NCBI RefSeq assembly: GCF_000421285.1
Contig: NZ_ATWO01000003.1
Location: 1-64,000 of the forward strand
Direction of reading: 5' to 3'
From: Desulfotignum balticum DSM 7044
Lineage (GTDB): Bacteria > Desulfobacterota > Desulfobacteria > Desulfobacterales > Desulfobacteraceae
DNA: 64,000 nucleotides
In this document: positions 7,824 through 17,154 of the stretch, in pieces
Numbering within the stretch: the first letter of the stretch is position 1
Layout of the letters: every line of letters starts with the position of its first letter
Position numbers and translations under genes: made by a program
Notes under the pieces: model-generated
The model's input: only the letters and a program-made list of their open reading frames with translations
Told to the model about the DNA's origin: nothing
Database searches by the model: none

Positions 7824-9778
7824 CAATGGCTGTTCCATTTGTGGGAAGGTGTTTTGGCCCGGCCGGACGGCTTGAACTGCCGGACATGGGTGATCAGTTG
7901 TTTTGTCAGGGCGTTGGAATGGGTTTTGCCAAACCGGATCTGAACATACAGGTCTGTGATGGTTTGGGCGCTGGGTGCCAGATCCGGCCGCAGGACTTTG
8001 ATTTGATTCAGAAAATCCACAGGCCCGAGATTCAGTGGCCGAACCAGGCCGATCCGCGCCAGACGTTTGCAGAAAAGGGTATATGCCTCTGCGGCCGGGT
8101 CTTTTTTTTCCGGGCGAAGCCGGTGCAGAAAAAATCGGAGAAAAAGGGCCAGAACCAGCAGGGTCAGGCTTACAAGCAAAAGAATCGTTTTCCATTGCCC
8201 CCGGGCCGTGTCCACCCCCAGCTGCGCCATCAAATCTTTCTGGGCCGCAAAGGAATATCCCGTGAACCAGGCTTCCCATTTCAGATTTGCCGCTTCCAGC
8301 ATAAAGGCCAGTCGTTTGTGGACCGGGATGGCGCCGGTACCTGAAGAATTGAGAAAAGAGCCGTCCGGATTCTGTTCCAGGCGTTGGGGTGCCACCACCA
8401 GGGTGGGATCCACCCGGACCCACCCTTTATCCGGCATGAACACTTCCACCCAGGCGTGGGCTGAGGACTGGCGGACCGTGATATAATCGCCATAAGGATT
8501 GAGTTCTCCGCCCAGATATCCCCCCACCACCCGGGCCGGTACATTCAGCACATTCATCATGAACGCCAGGGCACCGGCATAATGTTCACAATACCCCTGC
8601 CGGGTTTTGAGCACAAAATCATCCACAGGATGGGCCTTGGCCAAAGGCGGGGTCAGTGTATAGGTGAAATGCTTTTCTTTGAAAAAATTCAGCATCCGGT
8701 CCAGTTTTTCCCGGGGATCTGAAAGGCCTTTTGCCAGAGACCGGGCCAAAGACCGGGTATCCGGATTGTTGTCAGTCCCTAAAGCCACGGGTGACGGAAC
8801 GGGTTCCTTTTTTTTCAGGGCCGTATCCATCATGGAAATTGCCTGATACACACGCCGGCGGGTCACGGGCCGTCCGGCAAAAAGGGTCTGATCCGTGGTC
8901 AAACGGGCACCGGGAGGCGCGTCCACTGGCCGGTCCAGGGCAAACAGCCACCGGCTTTTATGGGGCTCTAAAACAATGGTGTATGTGACCGAACCGGTCA
9001 GATCGCGCTGCCTGGAATGGACAAAAGACGGGCGGTCTGCCGGATGCCACTGGACCCCGTTGAACCGGTCGAACACAATGCCCCGCCAGTACAGACCCCG
9101 GGTCTGGGGTAAGGTCCCGTCAAAATCCGCCCGAAAGGCCACGGACGGATCCCGGGCCATGCGGGAGATGCTGCCCGGGCTCAGAATTTCTGCAAACCCG
9201 GACTGGCCCGAACCTGGGGTTTCCACGGAAAACAGGCCCTGCTGAAGCCGGGGAAACAAAAGAAACAGCAGAATCATCAGCGGGACGGCCTGGGCCATGA
9301 TCCGGGCCGTCAGCGTGATGCCGGGCCGGAACCGGCCCCGGGGGTGGTTGATGCGCACCAGTGCCAGGGTGGTGACAAAGACACTCACAAACATGTACAG
9401 CACGGTCCACAGGGACTCGGATCGAAACAGGCTGGTGATGATGATAAAATAAGTGAGCAGCACCGTGATCATCCGGTGTCGGTGGGTGGCCATTTCAAAG
9501 GGTTTGATGCCCGCCATCACCGCCATGAGCCCCACAAAGGCATCGGCCCCGATCTGTACCCGGAAGGTGGCCAGAAGTCCGATGATGCCGGCAAAGGCCA
9601 GTACATGGCGAAACACAGGGCCGGGAACAGGCCATCCGGTTTTAAGCTGCATCAGCATGTACAGCCACATGAAAACACACCAGGCAATGATCCACACGGG
9701 CAACCCAGGGGCATGGGGGGCCATGGCCACTGCCAGCGCACTGATAACGGGAACCACATGGCCGTCCGGGTGTTTCAA
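7823..9778 (-). CDS. TgpA-type transmembrane transglutaminase
   Basis: A roughly 651-residue DUF3488/TgpA protein. The N-terminal part has about six membrane helices. A periplasmic transglutaminase core follows, with the triad Cys397 (GYCEHYA), His441 (SSAHAWVEV) and Asp457 (GWVRVDPT), then another helix near FLRFFLHRL and a DUF4129-like tail. The frame opens at a GTG at 9925, but that would bury the start inside the DUF58 gene. The TTG at 9778 overlaps the DUF58 stop (TTGA) and has AAGGA nine bases upstream, so I prefer it. MoxR, DUF58 and TgpA genes often occur together; the role is thought to be envelope protein processing. Confidence 0.9.
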   Translation of the reverse strand: MKHPDGHVVPVISALAVAMAPHAPGLPVWIIAWCVFMWLYMLMQLKTGWPVPGPVFRHVLAFAGIIGLLATFRVQIGADAFVGLMAVMAGIKPFEMATHRHRMITVLLTYFIIITSLFRSESLWTVLYMFVSVFVTTLALVRINHPRGRFRPGITLTARIMAQAVPLMILLFLLFPRLQQGLFSVETPGSGQSGFAEILSPGSISRMARDPSVAFRADFDGTLPQTRGLYWRGIVFDRFNGVQWHPADRPSFVHSRQRDLTGSVTYTIVLEPHKSRWLFALDRPVDAPPGARLTTDQTLFAGRPVTRRRVYQAISMMDTALKKKEPVPSPVALGTDNNPDTRSLARSLAKGLSDPREKLDRMLNFFKEKHFTYTLTPPLAKAHPVDDFVLKTRQGYCEHYAGALAFMMNVLNVPARVVGGYLGGELNPYGDYITVRQSSAHAWVEVFMPDKGWVRVDPTLVVAPQRLEQNPDGSFLNSSGTGAIPVHKRLAFMLEAANLKWEAWFTGYSFAAQKDLMAQLGVDTARGQWKTILLLVSLTLLVLALFLRFFLHRLRPEKKDPAAEAYTLFCKRLARIGLVRPLNLGPVDFLNQIKVLRPDLAPSAQTITDLYVQIRFGKTHSNALTKQLITHVRQFKPSGRAKTPSHKWNSH

Positions 9779-10674
9779 GACAAAGAATCCTTTTTTCCAT
9801 ACAGGGCCAGGGCCCTGAGGCACTGATGTTTGTGTCCCGGCCCCTGGGCCGGAGGGATCAGCCGGTCCGGCAGTTTCAGCCCATAGGGGGTTTTGTTGCG
9901 GTCCGCTGAAAGCACCATGCGGCACAGCCGGGACAGTTTGAATTCCGTATCTGTGGAAGCAATGGCATCGAAATCCAGCATCATGAATCCGCCGGCCCCG
10001 GCCGTAAAATCCTTGACAAAGACCCCCTGACCTTTGGAAACCGCTTTCCAGGCGATACGCCCCACATCATGGCCGGGCTGATACAAAGACAGGCCCTGGA
10101 AATCATCCGGCCCTGAAAACCGGGAAGCAGCGGTTCCATCAAGATCACCGCCTCCCTTGACCGGTCTGACAGGCCCGTCTGCGGGAGATGGATACACCAG
10201 GCAGGTCATGGGCAGGGATATCCGGGTGGTGAGGCAGAAAAAACCAAAGGGAAACACCGAGGACACCGTCAGGGAACCGGGGGTGAAAACGCCCCGTGCG
10301 GCTGTTTTTAAAGGCAGGTGCACGGTTTTGGTTTCATTTTTCAACAGGCTTGTTTCCAGAATGTCTGCCTGTTCCGGCAGGGCCAGGGTCACCCCTGCCC
10401 GTTCCATGCCGTTTGCCTGCACCTGAAAAGTGAACCGGGCGGTGCGGCCGGCAAATACCGGGGATGCGGAAACAAAAAAAAGGCTCAGTCCGGTCAGGTT
10501 TTTCAGGGAGTAGAACAAAGAGATCAACGCCATGCCGCCCAGAAGGAAAACCAGGATAAATCCGGCATTGTTGTTGTAGTTGATTGAACCGGCCATCATG
10601 GCTCCCAGGATAATCAAAAACAGCAGTCCGTGCCGGGTGGGGCGGATGGAAAGGTGTTTTTTGTGTATCATCAT
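9775..10674 (-). CDS. DUF58-domain membrane protein
   Basis: A 299-residue protein with two N-terminal membrane helices (about 14-55: GLLFLIILGAMMAGSINY, then GFILVFLLGGMALISLFY). A beta-rich extracytoplasmic stretch follows, then the DUF58 signature DVGRIAWKAVSKGQGVFVKD near residue 210. DUF58 proteins lie between a MoxR ATPase and a transglutaminase or vWA protein in many genomes, as here. The C-terminus GKKDSLS runs into the TgpA start with a four-base overlap. Biochemical function is unknown. Confidence 0.9.
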   Translation of the reverse strand: MMIHKKHLSIRPTRHGLLFLIILGAMMAGSINYNNNAGFILVFLLGGMALISLFYSLKNLTGLSLFFVSASPVFAGRTARFTFQVQANGMERAGVTLALPEQADILETSLLKNETKTVHLPLKTAARGVFTPGSLTVSSVFPFGFFCLTTRISLPMTCLVYPSPADGPVRPVKGGGDLDGTAASRFSGPDDFQGLSLYQPGHDVGRIAWKAVSKGQGVFVKDFTAGAGGFMMLDFDAIASTDTEFKLSRLCRMVLSADRNKTPYGLKLPDRLIPPAQGPGHKHQCLRALALYGKKDSLS

Positions 10675-10698
10675 GGCAAAGTCGGTTTCAGGCCTGCA

Positions 10699-11640
10699 TC
10701 ACACAGGGACCGGTACGGTGCTGAACAGATCCATAAGCGGGTCTTGGGAAAATTCAATCAGGTCCCGGCTGGATCTCAAGCGGTGTCCGGCCACCCAGGG
10801 CAGGATCTGCTGAAGGTCTTCGGGCAGGGTATGGTCCCGGCCATGAAGATACGCCCAGGCCCGGGCCGCCCGGGACAGAGACAGCCCGGCCCGGGGAGAC
10901 AGCCCCACCTGAAACTTTCCGGATGTGCGGGTGAACGCCAGAATATCCTGGAGATAGGTCAAAAACGTGTCTGACACATGGACTTGTTCCACGGCCTTTT
11001 GGATCTTGAGCACTTCGGTTTTATCCATAAAAGGGGTAACGGCCGCCAGGGCCGGTTCCGCCCCCGTGCCGGTCAGAATCTGTTTTTCGGCGGCCCGGTC
11101 CGGGTATCCTAAGTGGATGCGCATGAGAAACCGGTCCATCTGGGACTCGGGCAAGGCAAAGGTGCCGGCCTGTTCTATGGGGTTCTGGGTGGCGATGACA
11201 AAAAAAGGGGCTTCCAGGGACCGGGTTTCCCCTTCAATGGTTACCTGCTCCTCTTCCATGGCTTCCAGCAGGGCGCTCTGGCTTTTGGGCGTGGCCCGGT
11301 TGATTTCATCGGCTAAAAACACCTGGGTGAAAATGGGACCGGGATGAAAGGTGAACGTGGCCGTATGCGAATCAAAGACCGACATGCCCAGAATATCCCC
11401 GGGCAACAGATCTGAAGTAAACTGCATGCGCTGAAATTTCAGTCCCATGCACCGGGCCAGCACTTTAGCCAGCGTGGTTTTACCGATGCCGGGCAGATCT
11501 TCGATGAGCAGATGACCTTTGGCAAAAAGACAGGCCAGGGCCAGGCGGATCTGAGGTTCTTTGCCCAGCACCACCGAACCCACCTGGCGGACGATTTTTT
11601 CAAATTCCGGAATCATCATGGGGTCTGTGCGCTGTTTCAT
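10699..11640 (-). CDS. moxR: MoxR-family AAA+ ATPase
   Basis: About 313 residues. Walker A is in IEDLPGIGKTTLAKVLAR, Walker B and adjoining motif are VFLADEINRA, and sensor 1 is in VIATQNPIEQAGTFALPESQ. The C-terminal lid domain ends RDLIEFSQDPLMDL. MoxR proteins are chaperone-like ATPases acting with DUF58 and vWA partners. The ATG at 11640 overlaps the pepA stop (ATGA); an in-frame ATG at 11655 with a weak GGA upstream is an alternative. This is the second gene of the pepA-moxR-DUF58-TgpA-mutY chain. Confidence 0.94.
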   Translation of the reverse strand: MKQRTDPMMIPEFEKIVRQVGSVVLGKEPQIRLALACLFAKGHLLIEDLPGIGKTTLAKVLARCMGLKFQRMQFTSDLLPGDILGMSVFDSHTATFTFHPGPIFTQVFLADEINRATPKSQSALLEAMEEEQVTIEGETRSLEAPFFVIATQNPIEQAGTFALPESQMDRFLMRIHLGYPDRAAEKQILTGTGAEPALAAVTPFMDKTEVLKIQKAVEQVHVSDTFLTYLQDILAFTRTSGKFQVGLSPRAGLSLSRAARAWAYLHGRDHTLPEDLQQILPWVAGHRLRSSRDLIEFSQDPLMDLFSTVPVPV

Positions 11641-13175
11641 CCGTCTGGCTTCCATTTTTTCCAGGACCGGATCAGCTGGATAAAGGTCCGGACCCCGGTG
11701 CCGGAAGGGCCTTTGGGAATATAGGATTTTTCAGTGAAATCCCAGGCAGTGCCGGCAATGTCCAGGTGGGCCCAGGGGGAGTCTCCCACAAATTTGGACA
11801 GGTATGCGGCTGCTGTGATGGTGCCCCCGGCTTTGCCCCCCGTGTTTTTGATATCCGCTACCTTGGATTCGATCTGCTTGATATAATCTTTGTTCAGCGG
11901 CAGGCGCCACACCGGCTCTCCGGCTTCCTGTCCGGCCGATTCCAGGCGCCGGGCCAGATCGTCACTGTTGGACACCATGCCCGTATAGTGATGGCCTAAA
12001 CCGATGATCACGGCCCCGGTAAGCGTGGCGATATCCACCACGCAGTCAGGTTGAAAGGTCTTGATGCCGTGGGCCAGGGCATCGGCCAGGATGAGCCGGC
12101 CTTCCGCATCCGTGTTCACCACTTCCGAGGTCACCTGGTTCACATGGGTGATGATGTCCCCGGGCTTTAAGGCCGATCCGCTCGGCATGTTGTCCGTGGC
12201 CGGTATCATGGCCACCACCCGGAGGCGGGGTTTTTCCATGGCCACGGCAGCCATGGCCGCCAGGACGGCGGCACCGCCGCACATGTCATATTTCATCTCC
12301 TCCATGCCCGCAGCCGGTTTGATGCTGATGCCACCGGTATCAAAGGTCAGTCCCTTTCCCACCAGCAGCAGGGTATCGGCTTTTTTGCCCGGATTATACT
12401 CCAGGATCACCAGGCAGGGTGGGGTGGTCGATCCCTGGTTCACCCCTAAAATCCCGCCCATGCCCAGGTTTTCCATCTCTTTTTTCCCCAGACAGGTACA
12501 GGTCAGACCGTGGGTATCGGCCAGGGATCCGGCATAATCGGCAAACGCTTCAGACGTCCACCCGTTGCCGGGTTCATTGGCCATGTCCCGGGCCTTGCAG
12601 GCGGCATCAGCAGCGTTCATGGCTTTTTTTGCGCCTTTCCGGGCGGACGGCGCGCCTTTGTCACAGGAAAACCAGATGGAAGCGATACCCGGATAATCGG
12701 TTTTTTTCCGGGTGGTCTGTTTGTATTTTGAAAACCGGTAATCTCCCAGCAGAATTCCTTCAGCCAGGGCTTCAGCGATTTTTTCCACAGAAATTCCTGA
12801 AATCTGAGGCAGGCAGACAGCCAGGGTCCCGGTCTTTGTCTTTTCACAGGTTTTGGCGATGTTGCCGCCCTGCTTGCGAAGGGTTTCAAAAAATTCAGGG
12901 GCAAGCTGCAGGGTATCCGCCGTTCCCAGTCCCAGGATCAGGATCCGTCTGGCACCGGCGGAATCGGTCCGGGTGCCGGCCAAAGGATAGTACAGCAGTG
13001 TTTCATCGGCCTTGCCGGTAAAATCCCCCAGTGCATGGGCGTTTTTCACCAGGGCTTTGACAGCCGTGTCACATAAAGGCGGCATTTCTTTGCGCTGGGT
13101 GGCAAAATAGACCACCAGATCGGAGTCAAGGGTGTCAACCGGTTTTTCAGTGATGGACAGTCGGGTATCTTTCAT
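11637..13175 (-). CDS. pepA: Leucyl aminopeptidase (M17 family)
   Basis: About 512 residues. The C-terminal catalytic domain has the M17 signature NTDAEGRLILADAL and metal/catalytic motifs LVGKGLTFDTGGISIKP and KYDMCGGAAVLAA. It is a cytosolic, manganese/zinc-dependent peptidase that removes N-terminal residues, with a hexameric fold in the family. Two ATGs compete: 13187 and 13175. The first ATG itself forms part of the GGAG that lies seven bases before the second, so 13175 is the better start. It is the first gene of a minus-strand chain. Confidence 0.94.
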   Translation of the reverse strand: MKDTRLSITEKPVDTLDSDLVVYFATQRKEMPPLCDTAVKALVKNAHALGDFTGKADETLLYYPLAGTRTDSAGARRILILGLGTADTLQLAPEFFETLRKQGGNIAKTCEKTKTGTLAVCLPQISGISVEKIAEALAEGILLGDYRFSKYKQTTRKKTDYPGIASIWFSCDKGAPSARKGAKKAMNAADAACKARDMANEPGNGWTSEAFADYAGSLADTHGLTCTCLGKKEMENLGMGGILGVNQGSTTPPCLVILEYNPGKKADTLLLVGKGLTFDTGGISIKPAAGMEEMKYDMCGGAAVLAAMAAVAMEKPRLRVVAMIPATDNMPSGSALKPGDIITHVNQVTSEVVNTDAEGRLILADALAHGIKTFQPDCVVDIATLTGAVIIGLGHHYTGMVSNSDDLARRLESAGQEAGEPVWRLPLNKDYIKQIESKVADIKNTGGKAGGTITAAAYLSKFVGDSPWAHLDIAGTAWDFTEKSYIPKGPSGTGVRTFIQLIRSWKKWKPDG

Positions 13176-13295
13176 GAAGGTCTCCATTGTTTGAAATCAG
13201 GTAACAAAATTGATTGTCTCATGGTTTTTACCATAGATCCACAAATAAGTCAGCGGTTCCGCCGGATGTTTTTGAACGGGAAATTTCAAAACTCA

Positions 13296-13324
13296 TTGAC
13301 TTTCAGAGGCGTTTCCTATTCTAT
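13296..13324 (+). promoter_or_regulatory. Possible sigma-70 promoter for the CBS gene
   Basis: TTGACT, 17-base spacer, TTCTAT, in the divergent region between pepA and the CBS gene. The -35 is good and the -10 only fair. It lies about 40 bases before the start codon. Confidence 0.35.
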
Positions 13325-13365
13325 ATTTTTAAATGATCAAGACAAATCAATACCAGGAGGATGAT

Positions 13366-13917
13366 ATGGAAAAAATGAAGGTCCGTGACCTGATGGTGCC
13401 GGCAGATCAATTTCCGAAAATTGCGGACACCGCATCGTTATTTGATGCCCTTTTTGCCCTGGAAACGGCCCAGGAAGACTTTTTGTCCGGGAAAAGTGCC
13501 CAGCGGATCATGCTGGTGGAAAATGAGAAAAAACAGATTATCGGAAAAATTTCCCCCATCGATCTGTTCAAGGGGCTGGAAAAAAAATACAATGAAGTGA
13601 ATGTGGAAAAAACCCTGGAAAAATTCGGGCTCAAGTATATCTGGAACGGCATGCGAGAAGACTATAACCTGTGGGAAAGTCCGTTCAAGGATCTGTGCCG
13701 CAAAGCCGGGGATATCCATGTCAAAAATTTTGTGAACATCCCCAATGACGGCCAGTCTGTCAATCTGGATGACAGCCTTACCAAATGTTTTCATCTGTTT
13801 GTGGTGAATCGGCATGACACCCTTTTTGTAATGGAAAAAAATGAATTCATCGGCATGCTGCGATTTACCGATGTGTATAAAGCTGTCGCCCAGACCATGA
13901 AAGAATGCACGGTTTGA
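13366..13917 (+). CDS. CBS-domain protein
   Basis: About 183 residues. Two CBS-type units are seen: KVRDLMVPADQFPKIAD with SAQRIMLVENEKKQIIGKIS at the N-terminus, and VNLDDSLTKCFHLFVVNRHD then TLFVMEKNEFIGMLRFTDVY at the C-terminus. The linker KDLCRKAGDIHVKNFVNIP resembles the start of a second pair member. CBS pairs usually bind adenine nucleotides and regulate a partner. No partner domain is present. The start is set by AGGAGG five bases before ATG 13366, not by the upstream in-frame ATG at 13333. It is monocistronic and divergent from pepA. Confidence 0.85.
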   Translation: MEKMKVRDLMVPADQFPKIADTASLFDALFALETAQEDFLSGKSAQRIMLVENEKKQIIGKISPIDLFKGLEKKYNEVNVEKTLEKFGLKYIWNGMREDYNLWESPFKDLCRKAGDIHVKNFVNIPNDGQSVNLDDSLTKCFHLFVVNRHDTLFVMEKNEFIGMLRFTDVYKAVAQTMKECTV

Positions 13918-13982
13918 GGTGATCCATCAGGAGGGCGGCCGGTGCCGGATATCCGGCTGCCTTGCTTTCTATGGCAAGCGGT

Positions 13983-14852
13983 TCAAAGCAAAGCGCAGAT
14001 TTTCCGGATGGTTTCCGGTGTTGTGCCGCAGCATCCGCCGATGATTTCCACCCCCAGATCCCGGATTTTTTTCATGTTGGCGGCAAACAGGTCATCGTTT
14101 TCAGGATAAACCGTGTGGTTGTCCGGTGTGATTTGCGGCATTCCGGCATTGGGTTGAATGATCACCGGGATATCCACGGATTGACGAATCTGATCCGCCA
14201 GCCGCACCATGGCATCGCTGCCCAGAGAACAGTTGGCCCCCACCGCAGAAACACCGTGATCCGCCAGAACGTTCATGCTGTGTTCCGGTGCATTTCCAAA
14301 AAGGGTGTAAAACCCTTTCGGGGTTTCCTTGAAAGTCAAAGAACAGAAAACGGGTTTGCTTGAAACGGACTGGATGGCCTGAACCGCACAAAGTCCGGCA
14401 TTGAGATCGAAAACGGTTTCCACAAGAAACAGGTCAACCCCCTCATCTTCCAGGATCTCTGCCTGGCGGACAAAACAGTCTTTTGCTGTTTCAAATGAAA
14501 CCGGGCCGGCAGGGGCGAGCATGTCACCCATCGCACCGAAATCCGCAGCCACATAATGATCTGAATGGCCCGCGGTTTTAGCCAGCCGGACCCCCTCACG
14601 GTTGAGCCTTTCAAAATCTTTAGACATGCCTGTTTTTTCAAGCTTGAGCAACGATGCTCCATAGGTGTTGGCACTGACCACATCAGCCCCGGCAGCAAGA
14701 TAATCCGTATGAATCTGCCGGATGATATCCGGGTGTTGGATATTCCAGGTTTCTGCCGCCTCGTTTCCGGCCAGGCCCTTGGAAATGAGGATCGATCCCA
14801 TGGCACCGTCAAACAGCAGGCCGTGTTTTTTAATTTTTTCCATAATGTTCAT
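13983..14852 (-). CDS. Homocysteine S-methyltransferase family protein
   Basis: A 289-residue protein matching the N-terminal homocysteine-binding barrel of MetH/BHMT. LLFDGAMGSILISKGL is near the start. Zinc ligands are the Cys of GANCSLGSD and the Cys pair of GGCCGTTPETI. It lacks folate, cobalamin and activation domains, so it either works with a separate corrinoid protein or uses another methyl donor. The ATG at 14852 has AGGAG seven bases upstream and is preferred over the GTG at 14858. The family assignment is firm, but the methyl donor cannot be read from the sequence. Confidence 0.9.
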   Translation of the reverse strand: MNIMEKIKKHGLLFDGAMGSILISKGLAGNEAAETWNIQHPDIIRQIHTDYLAAGADVVSANTYGASLLKLEKTGMSKDFERLNREGVRLAKTAGHSDHYVAADFGAMGDMLAPAGPVSFETAKDCFVRQAEILEDEGVDLFLVETVFDLNAGLCAVQAIQSVSSKPVFCSLTFKETPKGFYTLFGNAPEHSMNVLADHGVSAVGANCSLGSDAMVRLADQIRQSVDIPVIIQPNAGMPQITPDNHTVYPENDDLFAANMKKIRDLGVEIIGGCCGTTPETIRKICALL

Positions 14853-14971
14853 TGTCACTCTCCTGAAGGGGCCGTCACCTCTTGTTGAAAATAAAGCAGA
14901 TACTTTGCTGGTCCGGATATCTGCGGTAAAGAAATATCAGACAAATTTTAACAACACAATCAAAATGTTGC

Positions 14972-15718
14972 TCATTTGGGAAGGATACAGGAAAATCTTG
15001 CCAGCAAAGGGTTGTGGTCTGAAAACAGGCGGTTTTCCATGGCATCCATGTGGTTCAGGGTCAATTGGCGGAAATAGATGCGGTCCAGTTTAAACCCGAA
15101 CACCTGTTTCACCAGATGGGGCCGTTTTGGCCGGCCCTGTTGCAGGCCCAGTTTCCGGGTCAGACCCGTGATAAACTCAAGCCTGGATCGGTTCCAGCAG
15201 TTGAAGTCTCCGGCCAGAATCATGGGGCCGGAATGGTGCTGCAACGTTTTGAGCAACCGGGAAAATTCCCATTCATACCAGGCCCGGGAGGTGAAATTGA
15301 CGGCATGCACATTGACCACCAGCAGCAGATCCCCGGTGCCCAGCCAGTACCGGGTCATGAGAATGTTTTTCCGGGTGGCGAGCAGGGTCTCCCTGGCCAG
15401 GGACATGACATCGGTTTTGGTGTGAATATCGGCTGTGGCAGCGGTCAGAACCCCGAAGTGGCGTTCCCGTATTCTGATATTGGCGGCTGCCGCATAGGAC
15501 AGCCCGGCCACGGAAAACAGTGTGTCCGAAAACACGGCTTCCTGGAACAGAAGAATATCCATGTCAAACTGCCGGACCCAGTTTTTGATCATGGTGTCAA
15601 ACTCGGGTTTCAGGTTTTCTTTGCGAACATTCCAGCACAGGATACCGAAATCACAGGGAATGATTTTGTTTTCCAGAATTAATGGGGATCGCAATAATGG
15701 GATATCTGGTTTAAACAT
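14972..15718 (-). CDS. Endonuclease/exonuclease/phosphatase family protein
   Basis: About 248 residues with the EEP fold motifs in order: LCWNVRKENLKP, DILLFQEAVF, VVNVHAVNF, ILAGDFNCWNRSR and FSDHNPLLARF. These give the metal-binding Asn, Glu, Asp-x-Asn and the catalytic Asp-His. EEP enzymes hydrolyse phosphodiester bonds in nucleic acids, sphingomyelin or inositol phosphates. The ATG at 15718 avoids overlap with the cardiolipin synthase gene that ends just upstream, so the longer frame to 15844 is rejected. Pairing with a phospholipase-D-fold gene hints at a membrane-lipid or nuclease role, but this is inference. Confidence 0.85.
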   Translation of the reverse strand: MFKPDIPLLRSPLILENKIIPCDFGILCWNVRKENLKPEFDTMIKNWVRQFDMDILLFQEAVFSDTLFSVAGLSYAAAANIRIRERHFGVLTAATADIHTKTDVMSLARETLLATRKNILMTRYWLGTGDLLLVVNVHAVNFTSRAWYEWEFSRLLKTLQHHSGPMILAGDFNCWNRSRLEFITGLTRKLGLQQGRPKRPHLVKQVFGFKLDRIYFRQLTLNHMDAMENRLFSDHNPLLARFSCILPK

Positions 15719-15738
15719 ATCGCTAAAGTTCCAGCCGG

Positions 15739-17127
15739 TTACAGCAGCGGCGCAAATACACTCATCAGGTTTTCGCTGAGCCGGCGCCATCTGCCGGGCG
15801 GGGGCAGATGAGAGGTGCAGTCGGCCAGCAGCTGTGTCATCCAATCTTCACATTGGTCAATAATGGGTCTGGAATAGGCAAAACTTACCACTTCATAGTT
15901 CAAAAACAGACTGCGCTGATCAAAATTGGCCGATCCCATGATCACGCCTCGACGATCATAAAGGATGGCTTTGGCGTGGATCATGCCTTTCTGATAGAGG
16001 CAGACATCCACACCCCGGGCGTTCAGGTCCCGCATGAAACTGGACCGGCTCAGGTCGGCGACCAGGTGGTTGGATGCGGCCGGTGTGATGAGTTTGACAT
16101 CCACACCCCGGTGACTGGCAATGACAAGAGCCTGCATCAGGCTTTTGTCCGGTACAAAATACGGGGTCACGATCCAGATTCTTTCCTGGGCGGAAAAAAC
16201 GGCAAACAGAAGGGCTTCATACAGGGCATCACTCTGGATATCCGGGCCCGATGGCACCACCTGGATAGTGGCATCGCCTATGGGGACCGGCATGAAATCG
16301 GGCATTGCCAGGTCTTCTCCGGCCGTATGATTCCAGTCTTCAGTGAAAATTTCCCGGTAGTGAAACACAGCCGGTCCCTGCAGGAAAAACAGAATGTCAT
16401 CCCACCGCCTTTCACACGGGGACGGACCCATATATTCTATTGAAATGTTCATGCCACCGGACAGAATGGTGTGGTCGTCAAAGATGAAAACTTTGCGGTG
16501 GTTTCTCAGATTGATGTAGTTCTGGAACGGCCGGGCCAGCAACGGCATGTAAAATGCTACCTGGCCCCCGGCTTTTTTTAGATTTCGCAGCGGCCACTGA
16601 TACAGGTAAAGAGGCAAAGATCCGATACAGTCGATGAGCAGCTTCACCTGCACACCGTCGGATGCTTTCCGGGTCAGGGCGGACAGCACGTTTTTTCCCA
16701 CGGTGTCAGACCGTAACACATAGGTGGAGATGAGAATGGTGTGTCGGGCGGATGCTATCTGATCCATGAGCATGTTATATGCTTTGACCCCGTCGGTATA
16801 GAAAAAAAACCGGTTCCCGAAGGTGGCGCCGGCAATGCCGTTGTTCCGCAGCACCATATCGATGCGGGTGGCTTCATGATCCGGGATCTCCCCTCTTTTT
16901 GCCAGCTTGAGGGCGGTTTTTTCCCGTCGCGTCAGTTTCCGGCTCCTGAGAATAAAATAAAGCGGCACCGCCAGATAAGGCAGCAGAATAATGGCCAGAA
17001 GCCAGGCAATCATACTGGGGGGCTCTCTGCGCTGGTAAACCATGTGTCCCAGGGAACCCAGAACCAGAATCCCGGACACAATGGCGGAGGTCTGTACCAG
17101 GATAAAATAAAAAACGTTTTCACTCAT
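15739..17127 (-). CDS. cls: Cardiolipin synthase
   Basis: A 462-residue protein with two N-terminal membrane helices and two phospholipase-D HKD motifs, NHRKVFIFDD in the first half and IHAKAILYDRRGVIMGSANF in the second. The N-terminal PLDc_N-type motif is PPSMIAWLLAIILLPYLAVP. It joins two phosphatidylglycerols into cardiolipin at the inner membrane. Length and architecture match ClsA. The EEP-fold gene follows 20 bases downstream. Confidence 0.93.
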   Translation of the reverse strand: MSENVFYFILVQTSAIVSGILVLGSLGHMVYQRREPPSMIAWLLAIILLPYLAVPLYFILRSRKLTRREKTALKLAKRGEIPDHEATRIDMVLRNNGIAGATFGNRFFFYTDGVKAYNMLMDQIASARHTILISTYVLRSDTVGKNVLSALTRKASDGVQVKLLIDCIGSLPLYLYQWPLRNLKKAGGQVAFYMPLLARPFQNYINLRNHRKVFIFDDHTILSGGMNISIEYMGPSPCERRWDDILFFLQGPAVFHYREIFTEDWNHTAGEDLAMPDFMPVPIGDATIQVVPSGPDIQSDALYEALLFAVFSAQERIWIVTPYFVPDKSLMQALVIASHRGVDVKLITPAASNHLVADLSRSSFMRDLNARGVDVCLYQKGMIHAKAILYDRRGVIMGSANFDQRSLFLNYEVVSFAYSRPIIDQCEDWMTQLLADCTSHLPPPGRWRRLSENLMSVFAPLL

Positions 17128-17154
17128 AATATATCTGAACCACTGTCCCTGTAA

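Noticed and set aside
6672-8423. 583-residue version of MutY
   Set aside because: The extra 200 N-terminal residues lie inside the TgpA gene in another frame and carry no MutY motif; ATG 7823 overlaps the TgpA stop.
7823-9925. 700-residue TgpA starting at GTG 9925
   Set aside because: The first 49 residues are Gly/Pro-rich antisense-like sequence inside the DUF58 gene; TTG 9778 has a ribosome site and couples to the DUF58 stop.
13918-13982. Terminator between the CBS and homocysteine methyltransferase genes
   Set aside because: GC-rich palindromic bases (CCGGATATCCGG) are present, but no clear stem with a T run could be drawn.
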